Assembly (NCBI RefSeq): GCF_963678635.1
Contig: NC_087071.1
Location: forward strand, 11,793,088 to 11,857,087
DNA: 64,000 nucleotides
Direction of reading: 5' to 3'
From: Symsagittifera roscoffensis
Lineage: Eukaryota > Xenacoelomorpha > Acoela > Convolutidae
Position 1 is the first letter of the stretch, and every line of letters begins with the position of its first letter. This document shows, in pieces, positions 10,174 to 19,503 of this stretch. Position numbers and translations under genes: made by a program. Below the pieces are notes generated by a model. It saw nothing but the letters and a program-made list of their open reading frames with translations, was not told the DNA's origin and ran no database searches.

Positions 10174-13100
10174 ATGAGGCGGAGTAGGGTACCGGTGCTC
10201 GAAAAAAGGTCAAGTGGATCAAACACGAAGTATAATTCATCGCTGCGCGGAACGACATCAACGGGCCCAAAGATAACGAAGACGAATTTTTCAGTTAACA
10301 TGGTCAGCACAAGGAGTACAGCGGAGAACAGGGCGAAAGAGGGCACGGAAGGGGAGCGAGTAGAACCCACCATCGAGATTGATCTAGAGACACCAGATCA
10401 AAGTGTGGATGAAACAAGGAAGATGGCGACAGAGTCAACTCCAATGCCCAATGCAGAGGAACCGAACCAGAAACCCATAGAGTTCTCACCGATAGATGAC
10501 GCGGAAGATGCAATAGGCAACACCGAAGAAACGGTGAAAGAAGACTCTCAAGTAAAGAGGACATCTTTTACGGAAAAATTGGGAATAATGTTCGGAATAA
10601 AAACGAAAGAAAACGTGACTGAAGAACCGAAAGCAGAAAGAGCACGAACATTTGGTACAGTGAGCACGAAAACGACAGAAACCGGCCAGAATGAGGAACA
10701 AGCTAAAGCAGAGGCTAAGGCCGAAGAGAAACTCACGGCTGACCATGAAGAGACTACCATTGAGCTGGGCGACTTGTTGGCGAAATTAAATCAGATCGAC
10801 AAAAGACTTAAGAACAGTGAAGAAGACAGAGAGGTGATAAAAAAGGAGATAAGATACAACAAGCACGAGTATCTAGACAGTTATTTTAACCTGGCTAAGG
10901 CAACAGAGGAGAGACTCAAGGAGATGTCAGACAAGGTAGAAGCCACCAATGAAGAACGAGAAAAGAACATCAAAACAGACATGCAACAGTTGAAGAACCG
11001 ATATGATGATGTCAACAGCCAATTAGGGAGCCTGGAAAGGAGAATGGACACAATGAGCAAGAGTCAAGCCGAGAGTTCGTGTGCAATACAGGCGAAGTTG
11101 GATGCAATCTTGAGAGGTTCTACTCCACAAGAAAGACCGGCAGCGGATCGTACGCAAAACACCAGAGTTGACTTTGTAGAACCACAAAGGAACAAACGGC
11201 AATCGACACCGTTGCCCTTAACCAGGGATGCGATAAGCATAGCACCAACAACTGCGAAAACAATAATGAAGAATGGAACGTCGAATACAACGGCTGCTCC
11301 GGGAGATTCAACAGCTAACAGCAACACAGGACCAGATGCTATGACATGGGCCAGCACTTTGGAGATGATGAACAGGACTCTAGAGGCCTTCGCCACGAGG
11401 AACACTGACTCGAGCGACAGGAGAGAGGGAAAATCAAGAAAGACATTCAAGAAGCCAAAAGAATTCAAGGACGACTCCGATGGATGCATTGACACTTGGG
11501 TGGAAGTGATGAGATTACATCTAGAGCAAGACAACTTGAGTGACGAAAGGCAAGCATGTACAGCCATACTGAGCAACTTGGAAGGAACGGCATTAAAATG
11601 CGTGGTCGCAAAGAAGGAGGAAGAACGCGACACCGCGGACAAGATCTTCGAGATATTGCTGAATCGATTCGGGTCAGGCATGAAGGGTCACCAAGCGATG
11701 ATGCGATTTGAAAAGAGAAGGCAGAGGGACGACGAGTCAATAGATCGGTTCCTAGATGACCTCGAGAGCTTGAGAAGGAGGAGTGACCCAGAGGAGTCGA
11801 CAAATAGACGGAACTTTAGCATTGCCTCGAAGTTCATCGATGGGGTGAAAAGTGATGACTTAAGGACAATGTTAGCAACATACTACACATTGTCGAAGGA
11901 CAGCGCACCCACCCCAGAAGAAATGAGACAGAAATCAAGAGAATACATGCTGATGAAACCTAAGAAGTACTCATATTCCGAAAACAGGAACACGCAAGGG
12001 GGAAGCCAACCCCAGAGGTCATCATGGTACAAACCTAGAGATGATATGGACAAGCGTAGATCATGCGCGAACTGCGGGTCAGCGGATCATCATGTGGCTG
12101 ACTGCACAACGTACAAACAAGGCATGAAGAGCCTAGGTTATGCACCGGATGAGGAGGATATGAGCCAGATGGAGGAACACGAGTACTATAATGGCTTGAT
12201 CATCAAGATAGGCGCCAGATGCTTCTTCTGTAATCAGGAGGGGCACTTCAGAATGGATTGTCCCTTGTTCTGGGAAGCGGTCAAGGACCAGAATCACCCC
12301 AAACATAAGTTGGCATTAGCGGCGGTGCAGAATCAGCGGAACAGGCAAAACGAGTTTGAATCTAGGAACTTGGGGGCACCAAACACCGAATTGCCGACGA
12401 AGACAGTGAAAGCTGTTACACATGTTAGCGGTGCGTTAGAGTCCGCGGCCGGAAGCTCTCTAGAGATAAATTATGAGAAAGCGGCGACGGAAGCAATTGC
12501 CAAAGTGAAACAAGATCTGGCTGCGAAAGAAATAGAGCAACGACTAAAGTTGGAGATCGAAAGACAGAATTTTAACGAAGCATTAACCGGATCGAACTCA
12601 ATACCAGAGGCTAGAACGGGCTCAATGAAGACCGGGAATTGTAACACCGTGAAAATGGTGACAGGTAAACCTTTTGGGATATCGAAAATCGGAGCAAGAA
12701 TAATGTCGATAATCACAGTGGGCGGACACGAGGTAACCAGAAACTTGAGCGAGCCGAGCGACCAGACGATAATGCACATTGACGTGTATGCAGACTACTT
12801 GAGTGGAATAAGTCCACAAACGACTTCTAGAGCGCTCAGGGCACTACTCACGAGAGGGGGCAGCAAATCGGTACGTGTTGATAATAGGTACACTGAAGCT
12901 TATGGTCCACACGAGGTCATGCTGAATATAGATGGAATCAACATCTACACAAAGACGATGATAACATGCGACGAAGACCTAATTGGACAAATCTATGTAG
13001 GGAAAGAAGAATTGAAAGTAAGATCGATTGGACACTGCGCTATGCTCGAAGAAGATGCAATGCACATCGGGACGGAAGCAGACGTGACAGGGCACGTGCT

Positions 13101-16100
13101 AGACATAAATGGCAAAAAGACTCAGTTACGTGGATTACTCGACACGGGAGCAGTCTTGAGCGTCATACCAATCGAAACATGGGAAAAAATGGGCTTTGAC
13201 AAAGGTGACTTGATAGACTCTAGAATACGGCTGTCAGCTGCAAACAAAGGGGCCCTTCGGGTGTTGGGCAGGACGCCGATAATAGCTCTCAATTTGGGGG
13301 AACGTAACCTGTGGATGAGCTTCATCGTGGTAGAAAACCTAGATGAATCTGACCAATTCATCTTGGGCAGAGACTTCATCAGGAACTTCGACGTAACGAT
13401 TGATCTAAATAATGCAATGTTCAGGATACGGAACCCGGATAGGAGGTACGCAATCAAACCGGTAAATTTAATAATGGCAAATGAAAACAAAGCACCGGTA
13501 TTCTTGAGTAGGAGAGTGAGGTTAAAAGCTAATGAAGCGGCAATCGTAAGCTTGAGGATGAAAAATTATAATGAACTAAGTGACAACAAGCAAGTGTGTA
13601 TAGTTCCAAATCCTAATAGTCAAAGCGCTGCTGTTTTAGGAAGATCATTTTCGATAACGAAGAGCGGCCTCTGCGTCAGTGTCTTGTTGAATACCCTTGA
13701 TATACCGATCACGATACAGAGAGGGAGGAAGCTGGGATATGCTTTACCGGTTAAAACTCGATATGAAACAATTGAAAACTCAAAACAAAATGAAGTTGTT
13801 GATTGTCCCAACCACAGGGACAAAATTTGTATCTTGAGACGATTGCAGAGAATAAAAGATTCTTCAGGTCTTATCAAATCACTTAAGTCAGAAACGGACG
13901 ATGGGCTTTCGAGCTGTTCGAACTTTCCAGAGAGACCCACACTAGATGAAATGCAAATTGATAAACCGGTTCTGCCGGAGATTGAACATTTAAGGGGCAA
14001 ACTGAAAGATGAACAGCTCGAAGCTATCAAGGACGTACTAGAGCGAAACGAGGAGGTCTTTTCAAGGCATAAGGCGGATATCGGGTGTTGTAATTTTGTT
14101 GAACATGAAATTGAACTTGAGGAAAACGCGGTACCACACAGGGAGGGGGCGAGGCGCATGACCCCACACAAATCGGACGCGTGTAGAAAAGAAATCGAAA
14201 CGTTACTAGAGTATGACATGATAGAACCATCCAAATCACCGTGGGCGTGTGGAGTAGTGATGGCAAAAAAGAAAGGCGACCAGTTAAGGTTTTGTTGTGA
14301 CTTTCGATACCTGAACTCCGTCACGGTGAAGGATGCCTATCCCATACCTAGAATTGATGAGAGCCTCTCGAAGTTAGGTGATGCAAAATTTTTTACGACT
14401 CTTGATTTAGGCTCGGCTTTTTGGCAGGTACCATTAAGGAAGCAAGACAGGGACAAGACAGGGTTCGCCTGCGAGTTGGGTCTGTTTCAATGGAAACGGA
14501 TGCCGTTTGGACTCTGCAATGCAACAGCCACGTTTCAGCGGCTGATGGCACACGCGTTGATAGGCGTGACGAAGAAGTACGGCAACCTGGTAATGTGCTA
14601 CGTGGACGACGTGGTAATAGCGACGCCGACACTAGAAGACCACATCGAGAGGCTTGACGAGGTGTTCGCGTGCATGAAGAGATCGGGGCTGAAGTGTAAA
14701 CCATCAAAGTGCGAGATACTCAAGGACTCGATTAAATACTTGGGAAGGATGGTAGATAAGCACGGCATTAGACCTGATCCAGACGCCGTGGAAGCAGTCC
14801 TAACCTGGAAATCACCGAAGACGGAGCACCAGCTGATGAGCTTCCTGGGTTTCGCCAACTATTATAGAGAATTCATCAAGGGCTATGCGGACAAGGTATA
14901 CCCGATGCAACAACTAATGAGACATAAGGGCAAGAAGTTCACGTGGAACAACGCGGCAGAAGAGTCATTCCAGAGAATAAAGAAAGAGCTATGTGAGGCA
15001 CCAGTACTGGGTATGCCGACAGAGAAGGGGATGTACGTGCTAGACACGGACGCGTCAGTAGTCGCCATTTCTGGGATTCTCCATCAAGAACAAGAATGGA
15101 ATGGGAAGACAGTCTTGAGACCAATAGCATACGGGAGCAAGGTCCTAAGTGACACAGAAATGAAGTACGGAGCACCGAAAGCAGAGATGTTCGCGGTGGT
15201 CACCTTTGTCGAAAAATACAGAGCATACCTAGGCAGTGAGCCCTTCAAGCTGCGAGTCGACAACCGAGCACTAAGCTGGCTGAAAACGTACTCAATGGAC
15301 CAGAGCTATATTGGGAGGTGGATAGTTCGCTTGGATGGATACAACATGATAATTGAGCACAGAACACGAGATAAACATCAAAATGCTGACAGCTTGAGTA
15401 AGAAGACGGAGTTCTACGAGAGGCAAGAACAAAGAGAGGCGGACAGACCTGAGATCAAAGACGGCTTCTCCTTTATGGACAAAGAAACGTACGACAGTCT
15501 TCCACTCACGAGATGGCTGGACAAATCAGGCAAACCGATAGAAGATCATCCCGAATTGCCGAAAGAGCCTCTTGAAAAGACCATCTTGAAGAAAAATAGA
15601 GGGATTCCGATAGGAATAATGCTCAAGTCCAAGATCGTGAGGGAGACACTCAAGGCAAAAGGTTATGATCTCACCCAGGTAGAGGAGGGAACGGTCCGAA
15701 TAGATGAAGACTTAATGAGGTTGCTTGAGAAACTATCAGATGACAAGCCCGTGATCCAAGGGAAAGGTCAGGAGGCACCGGAACTAACCATACTTCGGAG
15801 AGAAGAAACAGTGAACAATACTGACGTCTCAAAAGGAAGCATCACTGATAGCAAGGAAGTTGTGCGATCACTAGTTGAAAAAATCCCCGACAAAATTCTG
15901 GAGCAGACAAAAGTCAGGGATAAGAAAGTAACATTCAGAGAAGAAGTTGAACACCTGGGACTAGATCAAGAGTCCGGGGAGTGGTCCAGATTCATGGAAG
16001 AAGACGAAACCGGAGAAGGGAAATTGTCCGGGGAGCGTGAAGAATGGGATGAAGACTCGGATGAGAGCAGCGAAGACCAAGACAGTCTATGCATGATACT

Positions 16101-18981
16101 GGCGGAAGAGAAGATAAGACAGCACGACAGGGAATTACAGACGGATCCATCTTCAGGGACGTACAATCTGGAAACACAAGAGGTACGAGGTGGTGAAGAG
16201 CTCGAGAAAATAGCAGTTTCAAGAAAACCACTAAGGGAACTATCGTGCAACTCAAACGTCAGAACGAATCTGGTACCAGAAGACGACATGAAAATCGTGA
16301 AAAGGATGATATGTGTGAAGCTGAGTGATGACACCCACAACCCTGGTGAAATGAATGGACAGATCATGGCGCTAAAGGAGCACGTTAAGGCGAGATACAG
16401 GCTGTCTGACCTAATAAGGGCCCAGAAGAATGACAAAATGACAAGTAACCTCTCCAAATGGATCCATTCGGGAGTCAAGGAGAAGGGGGAACTTGAGGAA
16501 GACAGCTACAAGATCTTGAGCCAGTTCTACAAGGAAAAGAGAGATTTACTTTATCACACAGCTGAAGGGGTGGTAGCGTGCAAGAGAAGAGATGAGGAAA
16601 AAATATTACACAAACACAACCTCATCATACTACCACAATTGTACCAAACGGAGGTGCTTTTCAGATCACACGACCAGATGGGCCACCAGGGGATAGATAA
16701 AGTACAACAAAGGATACTTCACAGGTTTGATTGGCCGGGAATGAGAAAAGCTTGCGAGAGATGGGTGAATGCCTGCCTAGCATGCCTTCAAGTAAAAGAC
16801 CCAAGGAAGATGAAGTTTCCCCTCAAGTCTGTCGAGAGTTCGGAATTCAATGAAGTGGTGCAGATAGACCATCAGAAAATCTGCATGACGGAGTCGGGTT
16901 ATAACCAAATACTAGTTATAATAGATCACTTCACCAAGTTGGCGGAAGCGGTTCCGTGCCAGACAGCCTCGGCAGAGGAGACATGTGATCACCTGATAAC
17001 GCATTGGATATCGCGATATGGTTGTCCAATGACTTTCCAGTCAGACAACGGCAAGGCTTTTGTGGGGGACTTGACAAAAGAATTGATGAAGAGATCACAC
17101 ATTGCTCAAGCGCACTCGACGACCTATCATCCACAGACCAATGGGTTGGTAGAGAGACAGAACAGGACACTGGTCAACATGCTCAGGGTGTACTGCTCGA
17201 GATACATGACGGACTGGGACAAATACCTGCCACAGGTAGTAGGAGCCTATAATAGTACTCAGCACTCAACGACGGGTATCAGTCCTTTCATGATGTTGAC
17301 AGGCAGGGAAAGGGCAATGCCTATAACATTCTTTTACCCGGAGTACGAGGGGAAGAGGACGTCACCTCAAGCATACGTGAAGGAAGCGATCAAAAGACAA
17401 CAAGAGCTAAACGAGCTATGTCGGAGAAACACGGCGCAAGCGCAAATGAGGCAACGCAAGAAATATGACGAAAAGATACTAAGAGCAAAGCCATACGAAG
17501 TGGGCCAATACGTGTGGGTCTTCCAAAATGTCATACCGCCCAAGGGAACAAAGAAACTACTCAAGAAATGGAGAGGACCGTTCATGATTACGGAAGTACA
17601 TCAACAAGGACGGTTCTATCGCTTGAGTACAGGGCGAGCAGCACATTACGAAAATCTGAAGCCTCATGTCCCGTCCCCGGAGGACTGGTGCCTACCAAGA
17701 GACATGGAAGGTCTTGAGTACCTGGTGGTGGAACCAGCGTGCGAAGTGAATGAGAAAGGCACTAGAGAGAAAAATGATGGTAATGAGAACTTGAGTTTGG
17801 ACGACAACGAAAAGATAGAAGTGGAGTCGGATGCAGGTTCATTTGTAGAAGAAGACTGGAACGACCCAGAGCAAAACGAGGTACCGAAGTGGATGGAGCC
17901 GGATCGACCAACACCACCGGAAACCAGGACTGGCAATCGTAAACGCACAGGCATGAGGTACAATAGGTACGGGGATGACTTCTTGATCGATAAGATACAG
18001 CCAGACAAGTTGGGCGATGAACTACTAAGCGCAGGCGAACTGGAAGCCGGAGAGGAATGGCAGGTCATTGACGATGGTGGACATTATCCGCAGGATGATT
18101 ACTCGACGCCAGAATTGGAGACGGATCTCGAGCAGAGTGAAATAGAAAGGAGGGAGAACACGAACTTGAGGATTCTAGAGTGGATGCGTGATGTCAAGGA
18201 CGAGAGCCACGAAGGACAAAGCATTCAGCAAGTCGATATATCAGCAGCAAATTACATGAAGACAGAGGACCCTCTTTTCGGATGGACAGCAACAGACAGG
18301 CCACTGGACATCCCTAAGGACAATTCAGACCCGACTACATCGACGGGGACGTCGATAAATATTTTTGTCCGGGGAGTGGGGGTAGGACTTACCCACACCG
18401 AAAATTTGATGATAAAGAAGCTCAAGGAAGTGAGGGAAACAAGCGGATTGGAACTGGAGGAAGAAGAACCAGAGCCTACCATAGGAAGGAATTTCAAAAC
18501 GAAATTCGAAATACCCAATGAATACTCAGAGAACATCATGATAACAGATAGCGACTTCATCCTGTCAAACAGGACCAGCGCGATCTGCATCACGGCGGAT
18601 ATGAGTTTCAAATCAAGATTGGAGGCTGACTTCAAAAGAGAGTACCAGAACGTAGAGTTTCTGTTCAGACAGAGGCCAGGACTGGGAGGCATAGCAGCGC
18701 TTCCACCGTCAGTGGCACAAGTCCCGGGCAAATACCTCTGCTTCCTAGTAACGAGAGTCAACGACAGAAACACAATTGATCCCGAACACGTGATATTGGC
18801 ACTGACAAGACTACGTGACTTCATGATTGAAAGAGGAATAGTGGAGGTCTCGATGCCGGTGTACGACCCAAACAGGGGCAAACTGAGCTCGAGGGAATTG
18901 TACGCTATCCTACATGTGGTCTTTGCAGAAACAGAGATAATGGTGCATCTTCACAAGAAGTACTACTTGAGCATCGCCTGA
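10174..18981 (+). CDS. Element A ORF1: Gag-protease-RT-RNase H-integrase polyprotein with C-terminal macrodomain-like domain
   Basis: This single 2935-residue frame encodes the retroelement core with no gag/pol frameshift. In order: a charged N-terminus with a coiled coil (~190-300); a Ty3-type capsid region (~422-590); two CX2CX4HX4C zinc knuckles (C631-C644 and C683-C696); an aspartic protease with DTGA at 990-993 and ILGRD at 1063-1067; reverse transcriptase with D1411 and YVDD at 1476-1479; RNase H (LDTDAS, 1623-1628); and an integrase with an HX4HX29CX2C finger (H2166, H2171, C2201, C2204) and D2232, D2291, E2327, followed by a KWRGPF module. Residues ~2785-2930 resemble OARD1/TARG1-class macrodomains. 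A second ATG at codon 43 (10300, context AACATGG) is an alternative start. The polyprotein would form particles, copy the RNA and integrate the cDNA. Element B differs by only a few tens of residues. Confidence 0.95.
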   Translation: MRRSRVPVLEKRSSGSNTKYNSSLRGTTSTGPKITKTNFSVNMVSTRSTAENRAKEGTEGERVEPTIEIDLETPDQSVDETRKMATESTPMPNAEEPNQKPIEFSPIDDAEDAIGNTEETVKEDSQVKRTSFTEKLGIMFGIKTKENVTEEPKAERARTFGTVSTKTTETGQNEEQAKAEAKAEEKLTADHEETTIELGDLLAKLNQIDKRLKNSEEDREVIKKEIRYNKHEYLDSYFNLAKATEERLKEMSDKVEATNEEREKNIKTDMQQLKNRYDDVNSQLGSLERRMDTMSKSQAESSCAIQAKLDAILRGSTPQERPAADRTQNTRVDFVEPQRNKRQSTPLPLTRDAISIAPTTAKTIMKNGTSNTTAAPGDSTANSNTGPDAMTWASTLEMMNRTLEAFATRNTDSSDRREGKSRKTFKKPKEFKDDSDGCIDTWVEVMRLHLEQDNLSDERQACTAILSNLEGTALKCVVAKKEEERDTADKIFEILLNRFGSGMKGHQAMMRFEKRRQRDDESIDRFLDDLESLRRRSDPEESTNRRNFSIASKFIDGVKSDDLRTMLATYYTLSKDSAPTPEEMRQKSREYMLMKPKKYSYSENRNTQGGSQPQRSSWYKPRDDMDKRRSCANCGSADHHVADCTTYKQGMKSLGYAPDEEDMSQMEEHEYYNGLIIKIGARCFFCNQEGHFRMDCPLFWEAVKDQNHPKHKLALAAVQNQRNRQNEFESRNLGAPNTELPTKTVKAVTHVSGALESAAGSSLEINYEKAATEAIAKVKQDLAAKEIEQRLKLEIERQNFNEALTGSNSIPEARTGSMKTGNCNTVKMVTGKPFGISKIGARIMSIITVGGHEVTRNLSEPSDQTIMHIDVYADYLSGISPQTTSRALRALLTRGGSKSVRVDNRYTEAYGPHEVMLNIDGINIYTKTMITCDEDLIGQIYVGKEELKVRSIGHCAMLEEDAMHIGTEADVTGHVLDINGKKTQLRGLLDTGAVLSVIPIETWEKMGFDKGDLIDSRIRLSAANKGALRVLGRTPIIALNLGERNLWMSFIVVENLDESDQFILGRDFIRNFDVTIDLNNAMFRIRNPDRRYAIKPVNLIMANENKAPVFLSRRVRLKANEAAIVSLRMKNYNELSDNKQVCIVPNPNSQSAAVLGRSFSITKSGLCVSVLLNTLDIPITIQRGRKLGYALPVKTRYETIENSKQNEVVDCPNHRDKICILRRLQRIKDSSGLIKSLKSETDDGLSSCSNFPERPTLDEMQIDKPVLPEIEHLRGKLKDEQLEAIKDVLERNEEVFSRHKADIGCCNFVEHEIELEENAVPHREGARRMTPHKSDACRKEIETLLEYDMIEPSKSPWACGVVMAKKKGDQLRFCCDFRYLNSVTVKDAYPIPRIDESLSKLGDAKFFTTLDLGSAFWQVPLRKQDRDKTGFACELGLFQWKRMPFGLCNATATFQRLMAHALIGVTKKYGNLVMCYVDDVVIATPTLEDHIERLDEVFACMKRSGLKCKPSKCEILKDSIKYLGRMVDKHGIRPDPDAVEAVLTWKSPKTEHQLMSFLGFANYYREFIKGYADKVYPMQQLMRHKGKKFTWNNAAEESFQRIKKELCEAPVLGMPTEKGMYVLDTDASVVAISGILHQEQEWNGKTVLRPIAYGSKVLSDTEMKYGAPKAEMFAVVTFVEKYRAYLGSEPFKLRVDNRALSWLKTYSMDQSYIGRWIVRLDGYNMIIEHRTRDKHQNADSLSKKTEFYERQEQREADRPEIKDGFSFMDKETYDSLPLTRWLDKSGKPIEDHPELPKEPLEKTILKKNRGIPIGIMLKSKIVRETLKAKGYDLTQVEEGTVRIDEDLMRLLEKLSDDKPVIQGKGQEAPELTILRREETVNNTDVSKGSITDSKEVVRSLVEKIPDKILEQTKVRDKKVTFREEVEHLGLDQESGEWSRFMEEDETGEGKLSGEREEWDEDSDESSEDQDSLCMILAEEKIRQHDRELQTDPSSGTYNLETQEVRGGEELEKIAVSRKPLRELSCNSNVRTNLVPEDDMKIVKRMICVKLSDDTHNPGEMNGQIMALKEHVKARYRLSDLIRAQKNDKMTSNLSKWIHSGVKEKGELEEDSYKILSQFYKEKRDLLYHTAEGVVACKRRDEEKILHKHNLIILPQLYQTEVLFRSHDQMGHQGIDKVQQRILHRFDWPGMRKACERWVNACLACLQVKDPRKMKFPLKSVESSEFNEVVQIDHQKICMTESGYNQILVIIDHFTKLAEAVPCQTASAEETCDHLITHWISRYGCPMTFQSDNGKAFVGDLTKELMKRSHIAQAHSTTYHPQTNGLVERQNRTLVNMLRVYCSRYMTDWDKYLPQVVGAYNSTQHSTTGISPFMMLTGRERAMPITFFYPEYEGKRTSPQAYVKEAIKRQQELNELCRRNTAQAQMRQRKKYDEKILRAKPYEVGQYVWVFQNVIPPKGTKKLLKKWRGPFMITEVHQQGRFYRLSTGRAAHYENLKPHVPSPEDWCLPRDMEGLEYLVVEPACEVNEKGTREKNDGNENLSLDDNEKIEVESDAGSFVEEDWNDPEQNEVPKWMEPDRPTPPETRTGNRKRTGMRYNRYGDDFLIDKIQPDKLGDELLSAGELEAGEEWQVIDDGGHYPQDDYSTPELETDLEQSEIERRENTNLRILEWMRDVKDESHEGQSIQQVDISAANYMKTEDPLFGWTATDRPLDIPKDNSDPTTSTGTSINIFVRGVGVGLTHTENLMIKKLKEVRETSGLELEEEEPEPTIGRNFKTKFEIPNEYSENIMITDSDFILSNRTSAICITADMSFKSRLEADFKREYQNVEFLFRQRPGLGGIAALPPSVAQVPGKYLCFLVTRVNDRNTIDPEHVILALTRLRDFMIERGIVEVSMPVYDPNRGKLSSRELYAILHVVFAETEIMVHLHKKYYLSIA
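18367..18386 (+). promoter_or_regulatory. Candidate central polypurine tract inside ORF1 of element A
   Basis: GTCCGGGGAGTGGGGGTAGG follows the T-rich stretch AATATTTTT and a GGACGTCGAT motif. The 3' polypurine site at 28802-28813 has the same order, GGACATCGAT then GTCCGGGGAGTA. The site lies about 70 bp from the geometric midpoint of the element (18305). It encodes part of FVRGVGVGLTH. A role as a second plus-strand primer site is inferred from the duplication of the module and its central position. Confidence 0.5.
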
Positions 18982-19503
18982 GTCGGGTACATGGAAGTAC
19001 CAGGTCGGGTGTGAGGGAGGAGTCTTGAGTCAGGTACTGGGGTGCGGCGCAGGTAAAGGGATCTTAAGATGTGATTGGCATGACAATTGAATTTTAAAAG
19101 AAAGAATTGATGGTGCTAAAACATAAAATGAATCTGCATGTTCTTAAGGGAGATCCAATCAAATTGTTTTAAGTGATATGTGAATGATAAGATTTTAATC
19201 ATATGGGTAGAAGGGGGGTCTCTAGGTTAGGAACGTGACATACTAAGTTTTAATGAGCTTTATGTTTTCAGATCAAGTTTGAAAACAAAGTTGAATATCC
19301 AACTACACTCAAGCGAGAAACAGAAAAAGAGTATCTTGATTGAACACGCGACAATCCGGATCTACAGCAAGTGCTTGCAAGAGAAGATTTCTAGAGATTT
19401 CTTGAATTGGGTAATACTTGAGTTGGTAAGGTAATTCTTGAGTTGGTAAGGTAATTCTTGAGCTGGTTGACATCTATCTACACACATCCCGAAGTTATAA
19501 AGA
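18982..19503 (+). other. Inter-ORF region of element A
   Basis: This non-coding gap lies between the ORF1 stop and the ORF2 start. It contains TATGTTTTCAG at 19261-19271, a good splice-acceptor match also present in element B, and three 20-bp repeat units at 19412-19471. ORF2 is probably reached by splicing or internal initiation; no other gene is visible. Confidence 0.5.
19412..19471 (+). repeat. Three 20-bp repeats upstream of ORF2 (element A)
   Basis: Units read TAATWCTTGAGTTGGTAAGG, with a third divergent copy ending TTGAC. Each contains CTTGAG. Element B has four units at 41741-41820, which accounts for the 20-bp part of the length difference of this gap. They end about 30 bp before the ORF2 start codon. 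Confidence 0.8.
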
